From Dichetophora obliterata (taxonomy: Eukaryota > Arthropoda > Insecta > Diptera > Sciomyzidae): a stretch of DNA of 64,000 nucleotides. The translations under genes and the position numbers were made by a program. Shown one piece after another: positions 1 to 12,072 of this stretch. The stretch covers positions 271,693,574 through 271,757,573 of the forward strand of contig OY986435.1 of the NCBI GenBank assembly GCA_963920525.1. The letters are read 5' to 3'. Position 1 is the stretch's first letter; every line of letters starts with the position of its first letter. Under the pieces are notes generated by a model that saw only the letters and a program-made list of their open reading frames with translations, was not told the origin of the DNA and searched no databases.

Positions 1-1092
1 GCGAAAATTGTGTACGGATTTTGGAAAAAGAGAAGCACCGTCAGCTCCGTATGTTCGTTATCTTGTGAAAAAAGTGAAAGAAACTGGCATCCTCACCGAT
101 AAACCAAAGCGTGAAAAGCCAAAAGCAGTGCGTACATCCGAGAATATTGCTGCTGTGGCAGAAAGTGTGCGTGAAGTGCCATCAACATCAATTCACCGTC
201 GTTCTCAACAATTGAACATTTCGGAGGCATCATTTAGACGAATTTTGCATAAAGACCTTGGTATGACGCCATACAAAGTCCAATTGGTTCAGGAGTTGAA
301 GCCAACTGACCATCTAATGCATTTTCGCTTCTCTAAGTGGGCCTGCGATCGACTAACTTAAAAAATATCTTTTCAGATGAAGCTCATTTTGATCTTGGCG
401 GGTATGTAAACAAGCAAAATTGTCGCATTTGGGGCACAGAAAACCCGCACGCATACATTGATAAGCCGCTGCACGCAAAACGAGTCACTGTTTGGTGCGG
501 ATTTTGGTCCAGAGGAATAATTGGGCCATTTGTCTTCGAAAATGAGCAAGGAGTGGCCGTTACAGTCAATGGCGATCATTATCGGGCCATGTTGAACGAA
601 TTTTTGTTCACAAAAATTGAAGAGGAGGATATTGGCAACATTTGGTTTCAACAGGACGGCGCTACGTGCCACACAGCCGAAGCTACACTCGATGTTTTGC
701 GCCCTGTTTTTGAAGATCGCATTATCAGCCGCAGAGCTGATGTCGTTTGGCCACCTCGGAGCTGCGATTTGACACCGTTGGACTATTATTTGTGGGGTGC
801 CCTCAAAGATAAGTGTTACGCCGACAAGCCAGAGACAATTGACGCTTTAAAGGACAATATTCGTGAAGCCATTGGTGAAATACAGCTGCACACAATCGAT
901 AATGTGCTTAAAAATTGGACCGATCGTGTAGGCTACTGCATGGCCAGCTGAGGCAGCCATTTGAATGAAATTATTTTTGATTATTAACCGGAAGGATTGC
1001 ACTTTCAAATAAAAAAAGAAATTTGAAAAAATATTCAGTAGTTTTTTTATAGAATTTAAAAAAAAAAAAAGTTATTTGGCGGATCCTTTATA
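1..1092 (+). mobile_element. mariner-family DNA transposon, 5' end outside window
   Basis: The window opens inside a Tc1/mariner-superfamily element on the plus strand. A broken transposase gene fills most of it. After the gene come about 140 bp of non-coding DNA with a long A run, and a likely end near 1080-1092 (GGCGGATCCTTTA followed by TA). The left inverted repeat is missing, so the right end is inferred from position and the adjacent TA. It is related to the element at 17.2 kb but is a different subfamily, since the two transposases differ at many positions and the termini do not match. Confidence 0.75.
8..951 (+). pseudogene. mariner-family transposase, frameshifted
   Basis: This is a DDE/D transposase relic in two frames. 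The first part (to 361) carries the helix-turn-helix region, with a FRRILHKDLGMTPYK stretch typical of the family. The second (from about 337) carries the catalytic core: FSDEAHF with the first Asp, FQQDGATCHTA with the second, and PPRSCDLTPLDYYLWG with the third. By my count 36 residues lie between the second and third Asp, the same as in the copy at 17.3 kb. A frameshift near 340-360 separates the halves and the N-terminus lies outside the window. All three acidic residues are visible, but the frameshift makes activity very unlikely. Confidence 0.85.
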
Positions 1093-1117
1093 TAAAAGAA
1101 AAATTAAGTTACTATAT

Positions 1118-1290
1118 CAGCTGTGGTGTAGTGGTTAGTGATTCGGATTGTTGCACTAATGGTTACTGATCCGAACCTCAGCCAGGGCAAGGAATATATT
1201 AATTTCCAACGGCTTCACCTCACAGCAACAAATTTGGAAGTAATATTTGCTTATGAAAGCATGGCAAAGTTAACAAACAAAGAATTCTAT
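1118..1290 (+). repeat. tRNA-derived SINE-like repeat
   Basis: A box-A-like motif (TGGTGTAGTGG, 1124-1134) is followed about 35 bp later by a box-B-like motif (GATCCGAACCTC, 1168-1179), the spacing of a tRNA-type internal RNA polymerase III promoter. No full cloverleaf is evident. The tail shares a short TTGGAAGTA stretch with the tRNA-like repeat at 11.1 kb, which hints at one family. The right boundary is uncertain. Confidence 0.45.
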
Positions 1291-1339
1291 CACAATGGTT
1301 ACATATATAATGATAATTCATGTTAAGTGTTTATTTATA

Positions 1340-2130
1340 ATGTTTTATTAGTATTAAAAAATAATAACAACACAAGCCTAAACTGCATTTTTAAATTCAG
1401 TTTGCGCTTGCTTTCAACGAGTTTATCTAAAAAATTATCCACTGATGGTGTCATATCTCTGTAATTATGAAGTAATGTGAGATCGTTTAATCTATCTTGT
1501 AGCATCATGCTTCTTAAATACGTTTTGAGTGGGCGAAGTACTGAAAACCTTCGTTCGTTTTCTCATGAAGTGACTAGAAGAGTTGCAAAGATTTGCAGCA
1601 AATTAAATTATTAGGGAATAATCTTTATTGTACTGGTCTATGTCTTGAAACACTGAATTTTTCCCATCGCTATGTTTTTCAAAAGCTCCTAAAGTGTCAT
1701 TATCTAGCGATTTCATATCGTTAAGAAAAGTGTTTGAAATCCAACAAGAATGTCTCTATGTTTTAAAAATCTATCACTTAGGCTCGAGATAAATGCATCC
1801 AAAAAAGGTATGTAAACCGAGATCCGAAAATAAGATTCAACACTTTGTGCGTCATTATAGAAAGATGCAACTCATGGTCTCGTTAAAATGAAGCCATTGG
1901 TTTCTGCTTGTTTTGCAGCATTCACATACAGTTTTTTATAATTCTATTTCAGCACTATGCCTTAAATTTTTTATTTCTTGCGAACTTATATTGGCTAAAT
2001 CGACTGTTTCTGTCAAATCAATGTTTCGAGTTTGAAGATATTTGCATAAACCATATGAATAACCGAATACTTGGTTTATACACTGCAACGAAATAAGAAA
2101 TTTTGTTTTTTGTAAGGCAGAATTCAATAA
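1340..2130 (-). pseudogene. hAT-type transposase relic (P52rIPK/ZMYM1-like)
   Basis: Read on the minus strand, this region gives fragments in several frames that resemble the C-terminal half of the hAT transposases often annotated in insects as P52rIPK-like or zinc finger MYM-type 1-like. From N to C they are: a segment with LQCINQVFGYSYGLC and a following NIDLTETVDLANIS (2127-1936), a segment with YFRISVYIPFLDAFISSL (about 1830), and a segment with ERRFSVLRPLKTYLRSMM (about 1550-1490), the position of the hAT dimerisation domain. Stops and frameshifts break it repeatedly. The family call is from memory of these motifs. Confidence 0.65.
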
Positions 2131-2416
2131 ATTGCCTTAGTTGTATGTTTCTCTGGCATAAAACTTTTTTCAATTGTATTAGCGTTTTTTTCGAATGCGT
2201 TTGTGTGTTGTTTTTTTTTTTAACTGATTTATTTTATATTATGAAAGTGTAATAAAATGTACTTGTGTGAAGATTAACGTTTGTTCTTTAAAAAAAACCA
2301 TAAAATTATCAAACCTATGAAACTGCGAAAAAGCTTCGCTTCTCTCGTGTGCCTCACGACGCACCTATGTTTTTTTTTTATTTTATCCTATTTTCTTTTT
2401 GCCATAGTACAACAAT

Positions 2417-2461
2417 TTGGGAGGGGTTTTAACCCCAAATCCCCCTTTGGCTACGCCACTG
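2417..2461 (-). repeat. hAT-like terminal inverted repeat
   Basis: Read on the minus strand from 2461 this begins CAGTGGCGTAGCC, followed by a G-rich then T-rich stretch. CAGTGGCGTAGCC is a common hAT terminus in insects. It lies upstream of the minus-strand hAT transposase relic at 1340-2130 and is probably the 5' end of that element. I did not find the partner end or an 8-bp duplication of the adjacent GTTGCTTA. Confidence 0.6.
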
Positions 2462-4664
2462 GTTGCTTATGTTCAAAAAATAGCAAAGTTTAGCTCTGTA
2501 TGTTAAATTAATAATAAGTGATCTTTAAGTTTTCTTGTAAGGTATCATATTTAAGCAATTATTATATTATAATTACTAGCTTAGCTGTGATTTTATTAGA
2601 TATGTTTAAAATTTAAGATGCTAAGAGTTAAGTTTAAATTATAGTTTTCCCACAAGAATTTTTCTGCGTTTAGTTTAAATAAATGTCAACAGCCCTTTCA
2701 ATACAGGAATTCTGAAAACTTGTTATAATTGATTAAATTTTTCATTTTTATTCTCTGGAGATATCACCAAAAAGACACTTAAAACAGGACCTGCATATAT
2801 GTATGAGTTTGTACTGAAACGACTAAAAAAATATTAAATCGCTAGTTCTCTTTACATCTTCTCATTCTTTTTGTAATTCTGTTATTTAATCTCCTTTTAA
2901 ATTCACCGCTTTTTATTATTTTCCTAATTTTTTTATTCACGAAAAACCAACTTACGATACGCACGTGGCTGCTGCTTCAACAGGACATCTTTTTGAGATA
3001 AATATAAAGGCGATAATGAAATCTAAAACAAGCGCACACAATAATAAAGAATAGTTCGATAAAATAACTGAAGTGTAAGAAACAAACGATCATTCATATG
3101 AAAGCCAAACGCGGAACATTAAATTGCATGTTTTTTTTAATACACTTCTTCTAATAGCATTTGTCTGGTTCTTTAATTCATAAATCAAAACACTGTGCAA
3201 GGAGAAGGTCTACAGTTGATTTTTTGAGGTGGCTCCATGCCTTATAAAGTCTGCATATCGTAAAAATTCGACTTTTTCGTAGTTATTGAATGAGTTTTGA
3301 TCTCTATACGCTCAATATCTGTCTAACAATTTTTTTTTACTATAGTATATCTAGACTATGTGAATAACAACCGAAATCATGGATATATGTATTTACAATT
3401 TTATTTTGAACTGTTTTTAGAAATTTTGTTTTTCAAATTTGTAAGAATATCGCACTCACTGAAAGAGTGCGCCAAACAAGTGATGTATTGATACTATTGA
3501 GCTTTTAATAGTATTATTCAAGGCCTTCAGTTTAAGAGTTTTTAGAGGTCTTTAGGTGCTTTGAAATCAAAGTTTTGGCATTTTCAAGATATTGTAATTC
3601 TAGAGGTATCAAAGCTGCGAACGCTCATTTTTCTCGAAATAGTGTTAGAATTAGTATAAATTAATAACTTTTTACTAATTGAAGGATTTGGACAATACAT
3701 TGATCAATTACAGTAATTTAATTTATGGTGAATTTTTGCGAAGTAATAAGTTGCTAACCCCAATGGAAAGTAGGACAATATCCAAATTAACTTGGCACCA
3801 GTTGGCAGTTAACTTGGCACAACCAATTTCATGTTTCTTAATATGCATGGAATATTATTTAAGGACCCTCTTAAAATCAAAATATTTTTAAGGTAAGAAT
3901 GATAAAAACTGTTGTCTAGAAAGACATCTAAAAGCATTTTTATGTGGGTTAACTCCTTACTGCCCTAAATTTAAGACTCAGTTATGTGCAGCATAAAGAA
4001 GATAAGCTTGTAACTCGCTAATGAATAAAGATAATAACTTCATCTTTGCTACACATATAAAAAAAGTTGCTGAGATATCTCAATTTCGATCTAAGTGACC
4101 CTACTGCTCCGACCCCTTAATTTGTCTAAAACGAATGTTCCAACTGTTTTAAAATACAGCACATAGTTCTTATAACATCTGCAAGTAACAGTTTTTATCT
4201 AAAACTTTCTCTTAATTAATTTTTTTAATTTAAGTAAACTACAAAATTATTAAAGTATGCAATATTTTTATTAATTTTTATTTTTTGTATGAAAGAAATT
4301 ATATTTTATTAACATATTTTTATTTTAAGACATCTGCATTGATATTTGTTCATTAATTCAAGGAACTTTCGGATTTTTTTTCTGAATGTTCTGATTATGT
4401 TGTTTAAAACTCCATAATGCCCCCAAGGCCTCAAAGCATCCCTAAAACGTTTAAAAGCAACGTGAATCTTTAGCGAACGCTCGAATATTTCGCATTTGTC
4501 TTAAATTTCAGTGTCACTGACCGCCATCATCTTGGTCGGTGTTTGTCCAACGCTGCACACGACGACCGACTGCCGGTTGATCATCTGACCAACTGCACAA
4601 TTACTGAGTGTAGCAAACATATGTACTTATAAATAACTCATTATAATTAATTGATGTGGAAAAT
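2462..4664. other. AT-rich non-coding DNA
   Basis: No reading frame with recognisable protein content, no clear repeat pair and no RNA gene. A slightly GC-richer patch at about 4500-4610 contains several GACCG/CGGTC motifs but no open frame I can interpret. It may be old transposon debris. Confidence 0.5.
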
Positions 4665-4782
4665 ACTAGAGTAAAACCTCGATTGCATTGTTAGTTATAG
4701 CCAAGAGCCGCAGTTCACATTACTTCCTTTCTGCTGAAGTCTGAGCCTCAATTGGCCCAGACATAGTCGAGGTTTCACTGTA
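4665..4782. mobile_element. Small MITE with pogo-like ends
   Basis: The right end, read inward, is TACAGTGAAACCTCGA (4782 leftwards). The left end has AGAGTAAAACCTCGA (4668-4682). Together they make a short inverted repeat about 115 bp apart, bordered on the right by TA. CAGTGAAACCTCG resembles pogo/Tigger termini. There is no coding capacity. Confidence 0.45.
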
Positions 4783-5582
4783 CATATATAACAAACTATA
4801 GATGTTAGTTTATAAACATTATTATTAAATTAATTAAGATTCACTGACTTAAAGCACATTAATTATCTCCGAATTAATGCTCGAATTTATTACTGGTTAG
4901 TTGCAACAAATAATGTAAATTACCAACGTCAGCGTTTTGTGTAAAATAGTGTTAAATTGTGCTACAAGTTTAAAAATTAAATTTTTTCACTACATGTCTT
5001 AAATTTTTCCTAATAAATTTAATATAACTGTGCATATTTAGCTTAAGAATTAAATTAAACAGCATGCTACTTTTGGGCGCTTTAAATATCATCAAGCGAA
5101 TTATCGAATAAGCGCCTAAAAGAAGCTAGTCATATCGAAAAATGTTGCAGCTCGTAAAGCAAAGGAAACACATAAAATACTCAATTGAAAATATATAAAC
5201 AACAAAATTTAAAGAAAATCAAAATTTAAAAATTAGAAAACTAAAAAAAGTACATGAAAAGTAAATGTCTGATGATATGTCTGAAATCTTTGAGTATATA
5301 CTCAAAGCTGAAATATATTATAACTTAAAAGAAATTGTCACATACTTTTAGGCGGAAGTCTTCCACTATTGTTATTATTACTATAAAAAAGAACGAACGT
5401 GTAACAATCGTTTGTTTTATTAATGATTTGATTGAAATTGTTTAAATATTTGAAATACATTAACTCAATACATTAACTCAATACATAAAGTATAAAACTA
5501 ACATACGCATAACTTGTTTTATAAACATATAAGTAAAAATAAAATGTTGTTAAACATGTTTTACTATAGACTATTTTATATT
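4783..5582. other. AT-rich non-coding DNA
   Basis: Low-complexity AT-rich sequence with local short direct repeats (for example ACATTAACTCAAT twice near 5460-5480). No gene seen. Confidence 0.5.
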
Positions 5583-5837
5583 AAAGGTCTTATTGCAGTA
5601 GCGTGATAAGTCATATGATAAAAAATATAGATTTTTTTAGGCTCTATGCGTGACTTATTGTATTAGCAACACCCATTGAGAAAAGATCTCGACAATGCTC
5701 TACTAAATTTCAAATCGATTTGTAAAAGTTTTCTTATACGATTCTATTTCTTCATGCAAAACTGCATTTTTCACAACTTGTTGGTTGTTTTAAAAGATTT
5801 CTTATGCGGCAAATCACGCTCTTGCAATTAGAACAAA
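5583..5837. mobile_element. MITE, family A, copy 1
   Basis: The left end AAGGTCTTATTGCAGTAGCG is matched in inverted orientation near 5810-5837 (TCTAATTGCAAGAGCG on the minus strand). The same end sequence occurs in the copy at 20.06 kb, which supports a dispersed family of about 255-260 bp. This copy is more diverged and has no coding capacity. Confidence 0.5.
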
Positions 5838-7613
5838 TCACTTAGATTTGATTTCATAAACGATTTTTTTTTTAAGTCTATTTGATATTGTTGTTGCTTA
5901 GATTAAACAAGAATGTGTTAGTTTTGCAAATATTTAAACAGGTTTCGCAAAATATTTAAACATTCAAATTAAAAATCAATAATAAATAAAAAATATTGTT
6001 ATAACTTAACTTTTAAGTAATAAATTTTTTATTTTTATATTATAACACTAACTCATTACTGTAAAAATATTAAATAAGAATAAGTATAAAACGAAAAAAT
6101 ATGATAGCATTAACTGTCTTTAGACTTTAAAATTTATAACTTTAGATTTTTCAATTCAATCATTTTCTGAGTGTCAAAAATCAGTAGATGTAAATTTGAA
6201 TAAGTATTAATACATAGTTAAAAGAAGATTACGATTAGGTTAGATTAGTAAAGTTAGTTAGTTAGATGGATGTCCACTCTATTGTGATTGGTTCCATTGG
6301 TTCCTATCAAACCACCAACAACTTCAAATAAACTTTTCTCAATATTTGCTTTCAACAACAATTAATTTATCATACAGAAACACATACTCAATCCAATTAA
6401 TTTCTCTTCAAAAATAATATTGGCCAACGCAATGTTTCTAGATCAATACTTTAGGTTTTATAAAAATATATTTTTAACATGGTGAAAGTTATTCCCAGTC
6501 CTAGCTTTTATATCAAATTTTTTAATATTACGCAAATTGGTTTAAATAATTTTAATTGCATAATTTTGTTGTAAAGTACACTTCTTTGTTTCTGTTAATG
6601 TTTTTGTTTATGAGAGTGATAAATCTCCTTTCCATAAAAAATAACAGGGCAGTTCACAATCTAATTTGCACTAGATTGCAAAATTATGCAAATGCAAACA
6701 TTTGCTACCGATTGTGAACAGCTTCTTTTATGTAAGAAAGACAAAAAAACCAATCAATTTCAAAATCGGCAATATCATAGCGAAAAAAGTGAGAAAAACA
6801 AGACTCTTTACTAGCAGAAGCTGTTGAAAAAACTTGTTTGTCTTTAGCTGAAAACAGTTGATCAGCTGATTGATCTTGCAATCCAGTGTTGCCTATGCAT
6901 AGCATTTATTAGCTACATGTTTTCAGTGATGCATTTTTTCAAGAACGTATCAAGTGTAAATCTGTGAATTTTGTCAATAATATTTTTTGCAAATACACTT
7001 ATGTCAGACCATTTGCACTAAATCATGTACATCACTTATATGTTAAGCATTTCATGAAATTTTGGCCTTGTCAGTGAATGTCAAATGTTAAAAAAAATCA
7101 ATACTTTATTTGGCCCAAATAAAAATTTGTGTACAAAAAGTTAAACACGTGATATTGTTATTGCTACTTGTGAGAATATCTTAAGGTTATTTAAATTTTT
7201 TTTAGTATTATTTTATGAAACATTAAATTCTTTAAATTTGACTAGTTTTTAAGGAAGTTGCAAGCCTGTAAACTACAATTTCAGATTCGTAACTTAGCGC
7301 CACGATTTTTGTTATTATTTATTGTTAATATTCATACATTATTAAGGTTTGATATATGTTGCTAAAGAGTAATATATTTTTATTAAAAGACCACAACAAG
7401 ACGACAAAGGACTTTTTTTGGGGGCAGACCTTGTACTCGATTGGAAAAATGATTTGAAGTAGGAGTGAGAGTAGAAGGCTTTGGCTGTCTGTTTTAATTG
7501 TACCTTATAGATATCTAGCTTTCTTTGCGTAAGGAGACATCTTTCTAGCTTCCACGGAGAGCATTTTAAATAAGAATTAAGAATAAATAATGGTTTAATA
7601 AATCTTATGTTAA
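5838..7613. other. AT-rich non-coding DNA
   Basis: No gene recognised. A perfect 10-bp inverted repeat (GTTCACAATC near 6653, GATTGTGAAC near 6710) encloses a 60-bp AT-rich loop and could be a tiny fold-back. The 66-codon frame on the minus strand at 6705-6905 has no recognisable features. Confidence 0.45.
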
Positions 7614-7759
7614 AGAAAGCATATAGATAGCCCTTTTATTGACATTAAGCTTTAAGACACAGTTGTTGCCATGATAAAAAAACTATTAATGTTATGGTGG
7701 TGGTACCAACTGCATCTTCAAGCTTAACGTCAATCAAAAGAGCTATATATATGCTTTCT
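7614..7759. mobile_element. Fold-back MITE, 146 bp
   Basis: Two arms of about 52 bp form an imperfect hairpin. The left arm begins AGAAAGCATATAGATAGC and the right arm on the minus strand begins AGAAAGCATATATATAGC, with continued matching through AAGCTT to CAGTTG. The loop of about 40 bp contains ATGGTGGTGG. No target duplication could be assigned and no protein is encoded. Confidence 0.7.
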
Positions 7760-7929
7760 ATTTCAAAGCTCTAGAATACAGCACAACCAAAAGAGGTACG
7801 ATTCAAATCGTTTTCATCCTTGCTGCCTCTACAGAAGTCATTAGATTGGGTTAATATGGTTGCCTCAATTTAGACACACTTAGGCCCATTGTGATGCCAA
7901 GGCGTTCATTTTCTTTCTCTATTTAAACC

Positions 7930-9230
7930 TATTTGAGCAGCTTACAAAGTCTAGGATTCGGAATATCGAAGATTCTGGGAGTTCGTCGAGGTCTTTGAAA
8001 AACCAGTTGAATAAGTAAAGAAGGCGTTTTTCAGCCAGCGCTGGGCAAGTAATGTACAGCGCTGGAAATGTACTGTAGATTCTTTCTTCTTTTTATCTTT
8101 AAAACTGCTGCAGAAGTCATTGTGGGGGGATGTTCCACTTCTAAACATGTCTGAAAATCAGGCAGTGTCCTGTAAATATCCTTATTATGGTGCTGATGAG
8201 GTCTCTGTCAAGGGAAATGAGTTCTTTTGAACGCATAAGTTTGATCTAGATTTGCCGCGTTATATAACACTAATATCCTGCTAACCACTTGCTGTTGGAT
8301 CCATTGCAAGATAGCGCATGTGGTGAGAGGAATATTATAGCTTACCTTATCTGTCGATAATTGTTTGGTAGTGCATGTGCGAGCGAGTTCATCTGTTTGT
8401 AGTTACCTCGAAAATCTATGTGTCCGGAAATCCAGCATAGAACGATCCTGAGCTGCTTTGCCATCTCGTTTAGGGAACTGCAGCAGTTGAGAACTGTTTT
8501 CGAAGTTATTTCAACAATTTCTAGGACTTTAAATACGGCTTGGCTATCAAATAGTATGCAAATATCTATGGCCTCAGATATTAACGGATTATCGCCTCAG
8601 GTATTGCAGCTTGCTTGAAGGTTTAATTAATGTTAAATGTTTTAGAGTAGACTCCTTCATCTACTTTTCCATCCAACTTTAATCCATCAGTATAGATCTC
8701 AATGGCATTTTTAAGTGGAAGGTTTCCTTGTTCCCAATCATCTCGAGAAGGAATGGTAGAATCGAACTTCCTGTCCAAGGATATTTTTTGTGTGATGTAG
8801 TCGATGGACCTGGGTATACGAGAGAGAAATTTTCTAATGCAAGAGTGCCCTAACGTACCTTCTTTCCACTGGAAGGTGGCTTCTAGGCGGATGGCGGTAT
8901 TAGCGGCTATCTATTTAGCTAGGATATAAAGAAGTGTAAGGTGGAGCATAATGTCTCGTGCTTCTAGCGAAGTTGTTCTTATTGCTCCACTGATTACAGC
9001 TCAGCTGATCTTTCAACTTTCCTGTATAAGTGGAAGGGTGTCTGTTTGTTTAACGCTTGCCACCAAACGATAGCAAGATTGGCCCTATAACTGCTGTATA
9101 TAGCCAGTGAGTAGCACTTGGTTGTAAACCGCAATTGCAACCCACCGCCCTTTTGCATGAATACAGGACAATATTCGGTTTTTTGGCGCTCTCGAGCAGA
9201 TTGAGCTTCCAATTTAGTTATCTATAAAGT
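7930..9230 (-). pseudogene. LINE ORF2 relic: RT C-terminus, RNase H, tail
   Basis: Minus-strand fragments follow the order of an R1/I/LOA-like LINE with RNase H. From N to C: a post-RT segment with LAIVWWQALNK, then VISGAIRTTSLEA (about 9170-8960); an RNase H start with IYTDGLKLDGKV (about 8700); RNase H interior with ILFDSQAVFKVLE and LCWISGHIDFRGN (about 8560-8390); and a C-terminal segment with CPALAEKRLLYLF and ending NRFK-stop near 7934. Several stops and shifts show it is dead. The reverse transcriptase catalytic core is not visible. RNase H distinguishes it from the LINEs at 54.5 and 58 kb. Confidence 0.7.
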
Positions 9231-10623
9231 ATAAAGCCCAGGTCTTTGGAATGAGCAATCATTCTCATGTCTATCTAGTAGAAAATAACCAGTACTTACG
9301 CACATCTTTTAAATTTTTCACTTTACTAGCACTCATCATAAACTTCTTTAATCGGTTTTCTTTAGTCTTTGCTGGCTTTTCATGCTGCACGCTGCAAATT
9401 GCATTCATAAGCTTTCCATGCCGGAGGTTGGCCTTCCCACCATGAGTTTTCCAGCAAGCATTCTAGACTGGCATCTAGAACAGATGATTGCTGAACTTAT
9501 GAATTACTGCTTCTTAAGAGAAGAGAAATGTTGCAATTTGGCAATTTTAATAATCCTTCTCAGAATAAATAAATTCAATTGTTTTAAAAGGTAAGGTTCA
9601 AATTAAACCATCATTTCAAAAAATTTTAATAATGTTTAAGAATGTTGAGAATGTGTATATTGTAAGTGTTAATAACATAAAGTCGTGATCTTTTTAGACC
9701 TTTTTATTTCAATTTTCTTAGGAGATCATCGTTAATTTACTCGAAAACATAAAAACAGAGGTATTTCGGTAGCATTATCATATTTTGTTATTCAGGATTC
9801 GATTATTATTTATTTTGAAAATTCGGGATTCTTTTTAAATTCCGTTAATTAAGTATGATAAAATTTTATGCAATTTTATGTAATCGTTTGCCCTTCATTA
9901 AACTTAAACATAAAAAACAGTTGTATATCTTTATATAGCTTTAACTTAATATAAAGAGTCCAATAAAATTTAAAAACCGGAAGTAAAAAAATGTAAAAAG
10001 ATATTGATTGTTATATATATGATATTGAAGTTGTATGTCTAATAAGAAATCATAAATGTATCAGAAAAATAAAAAAAGCCCAATACCTATGCAAATAAAT
10101 AGCAAACTATTCCTTAGTGATCAAGCGTGGTGTAAAATCTCAGTAAATTTAACTGCTTAAGATACATTGGGACAACGGTTTAACAAGAACCAAGAAAACT
10201 TTTCTCTCAGTTTTTGAAATTAGTCTAGATTCACATATCATGTCAGATTAATATGTGTATGTTGTTGAACAAAATGTGTATGCGTTTGAATAAAAATATT
10301 AGCAAGCGAACAGCGGTCGAACATGGTCCACACAGCCGTATAAGGGTCGAACATGATATAAAAAGAATTCAAAAAGCCTAGCGGCCGAAAGTTGAGTCGA
10401 ACAGAGGACTAAATTAAGTTGTACGGCCGCTGTAAGCCCGTTGTATGTCACAAAATTTTTAAAAGCACTTATTCAACAGCAAATGTATGCGCGTCAATAG
10501 ATCATGTTATACAAGAACACATAAAATGGAATTAAAAAATCACGCAATACGAATGGTTTTTACATTTAACATTTCCTGATATATTCTTTAATTAACATTT
10601 AAAACATTTATAAGTAAAATTTC
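9231..10623. other. AT-rich non-coding DNA
   Basis: Sequence at 9231-9600 may be further LINE debris on the minus strand but I cannot align it to a domain. Around 10300-10450 GTCGAAC recurs (GGTCGAACATG twice, AGTCGAACAG once) in a GC-richer patch. No gene seen. Confidence 0.45.
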
Positions 10624-10974
10624 TACGAATACAACTTGTTTAAAAATATTCGTACATTTTACGAATATTCGGTCAATATACAAAGTATTTGTATCGAGAT
10701 ATTTTTACGAATTCATTCGTAGATATAGTATAGATTCGTAAAACCTGACGACTCTACACATATATTCGTTTTATATACTAGTGATATTCGTAAACAAAAA
10801 TAAAAAATTCCATTAGTGCATTGTACGAATAATTATGTACATATATATAATAATTTTCGTAAATGCCTCTTACGAATAACTTCGTAATTTCTTTCATTTC
10901 ATAACGAGTATTTACTAATGCTTTCGTACTATATACGAATGAAAAATAAAATTAGTAAAAAAAATTCATTCGTA
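10624..10974. repeat. Motif-saturated island, TACGAAT/ATTCGTA
   Basis: Within 351 bp there are 11 exact copies of the heptamer TACGAAT or its complement ATTCGTA, at 10624, 10648, 10660, 10706, 10715, 10734, 10786, 10824, 10871, 10934 and 10968. Near matches (ATTCGTT, TTTCGTA, CTTCGTA) lie between them. Both orientations alternate and spacing is irregular, so this is not a simple tandem repeat. It is non-coding and its function is unknown. Confidence 0.75.
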
Positions 10975-11074
10975 GGTTGACGAATTGTTTGTTGAATTTT
11001 AAGAATTCAAAACCGAAATCGTTCAGTCCTTTTTGTCGAACAGCTACAGAAATAAGGAAATATATAATTGTAAA

Positions 11075-11225
11075 GTGGCTGTAGCCGACTGGTAGAGTAC
11101 TTGACCCGTAAGCTGTAACTGAAGCTGGACTCAGTTATTAGCAATATTTACACACAAATATTTTTGGTTGAATCCCCATTCAAAACAGCACTGTATTTGG
11201 AAGTAGCATTAAAAGTTTCTTTGTC
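11075..11225 (+). repeat. tRNA-like SINE head, diverged
   Basis: A box-A-like motif (TAGCCGACTGGTAGAG, from about 11085) and a box-B-like motif (GGTTGAATCCCC, about 11165) are present but lie about 75 bp apart, too far for a normal tRNA promoter, so an insertion or chance is possible. The following TTTGGAAGTA resembles the tail of the repeat at 1.12 kb. Weak call. Confidence 0.35.
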
Positions 11226-11920
11226 ACAGATATATTGTTAAAACCGGTAAATTGATAGCACCAAAAAGTTTTTCTTATATTGAGCTGTAAAAACTCAAAA
11301 TATTTCACACTTCGAACTTAATTTGGAAAAAGTAAAGAACAAACATTCAAAATTAAATCTTTTAATACAATTAGAAATCTTAATATCATAAAATATGTAT
11401 ATTAAGGTGACTCGACTTGTGTGGAGGAAAAAAGTTATATTTGCACCCATCTAAAAATGAACCTTGATATTTTTTATCGCTATTCCCAAAATATTTTGAC
11501 TATACAAAAATCATGTTTTTTAAGAAATTAAACCATCACAAATATTATACCTGAAAGAGTTCTTCTAATCTGCATCAAAACTTTTTAAATATATGTAATA
11601 GGATTTACGATAGTTATGTTTTTTATTCGTTTTTTAACATTTTTTTTTTTATTATTTTCACTTACATTCAAATAACTTTATTATTTCTTATGCGATCCTC
11701 GTTTTCAAGACATCGTTTGAAAGGTATGGAGTGCTTTAATTTATTGCCTTAGCTAAACAGGCAGGGAAGTCTTTATTGCAGAAAACTCGATTGTATATGC
11801 ATAAAAATTTTGGTGCGTATGTATGTCCGAGCATCGCAGCCGAACCACTGAAGCTTTCCACCTTGAATTCACACCGTATATTCGTGTTGTGCTCCGAATG
11901 GTTTTTGCTTATGTAAGATC

Positions 11921-11936
11921 CCCCTAGGTGGCGCTG
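11921..11936 (+). promoter_or_regulatory. CTCF-like motif 1
   Basis: CCCCTAGGTGGCGCTG contains AGGTGGCGC, the core of the insect CTCF binding motif as I know it. It is a sequence match only and binding is not shown. Confidence 0.35.
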
Positions 11937-12055
11937 GGGTCAAACATTCTTATTTATGGACATATTTAGCCTTAAGGCTAAAATAATATTATATATTTTG
12001 TTTGCTTACTCCATATATTGTTTAAATAAAAAATAAGTCTTTGACAAAATTTGGA

Positions 12056-12072
12056 CCCCGTAGGTGGCGCTG
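12056..12072 (+). promoter_or_regulatory. CTCF-like motif 2
   Basis: CCCCGTAGGTGGCGCTG, the same core in the same orientation about 135 bp downstream of motif 1. The flanking bases (CCCC before, CTG after) also match, so the pair may come from a duplication of a larger repeat rather than independent sites. Confidence 0.35.

Noticed and set aside
373..672. 99-codon minus-strand frame
   Set aside because: Lies opposite the transposase core and has no features of its own.
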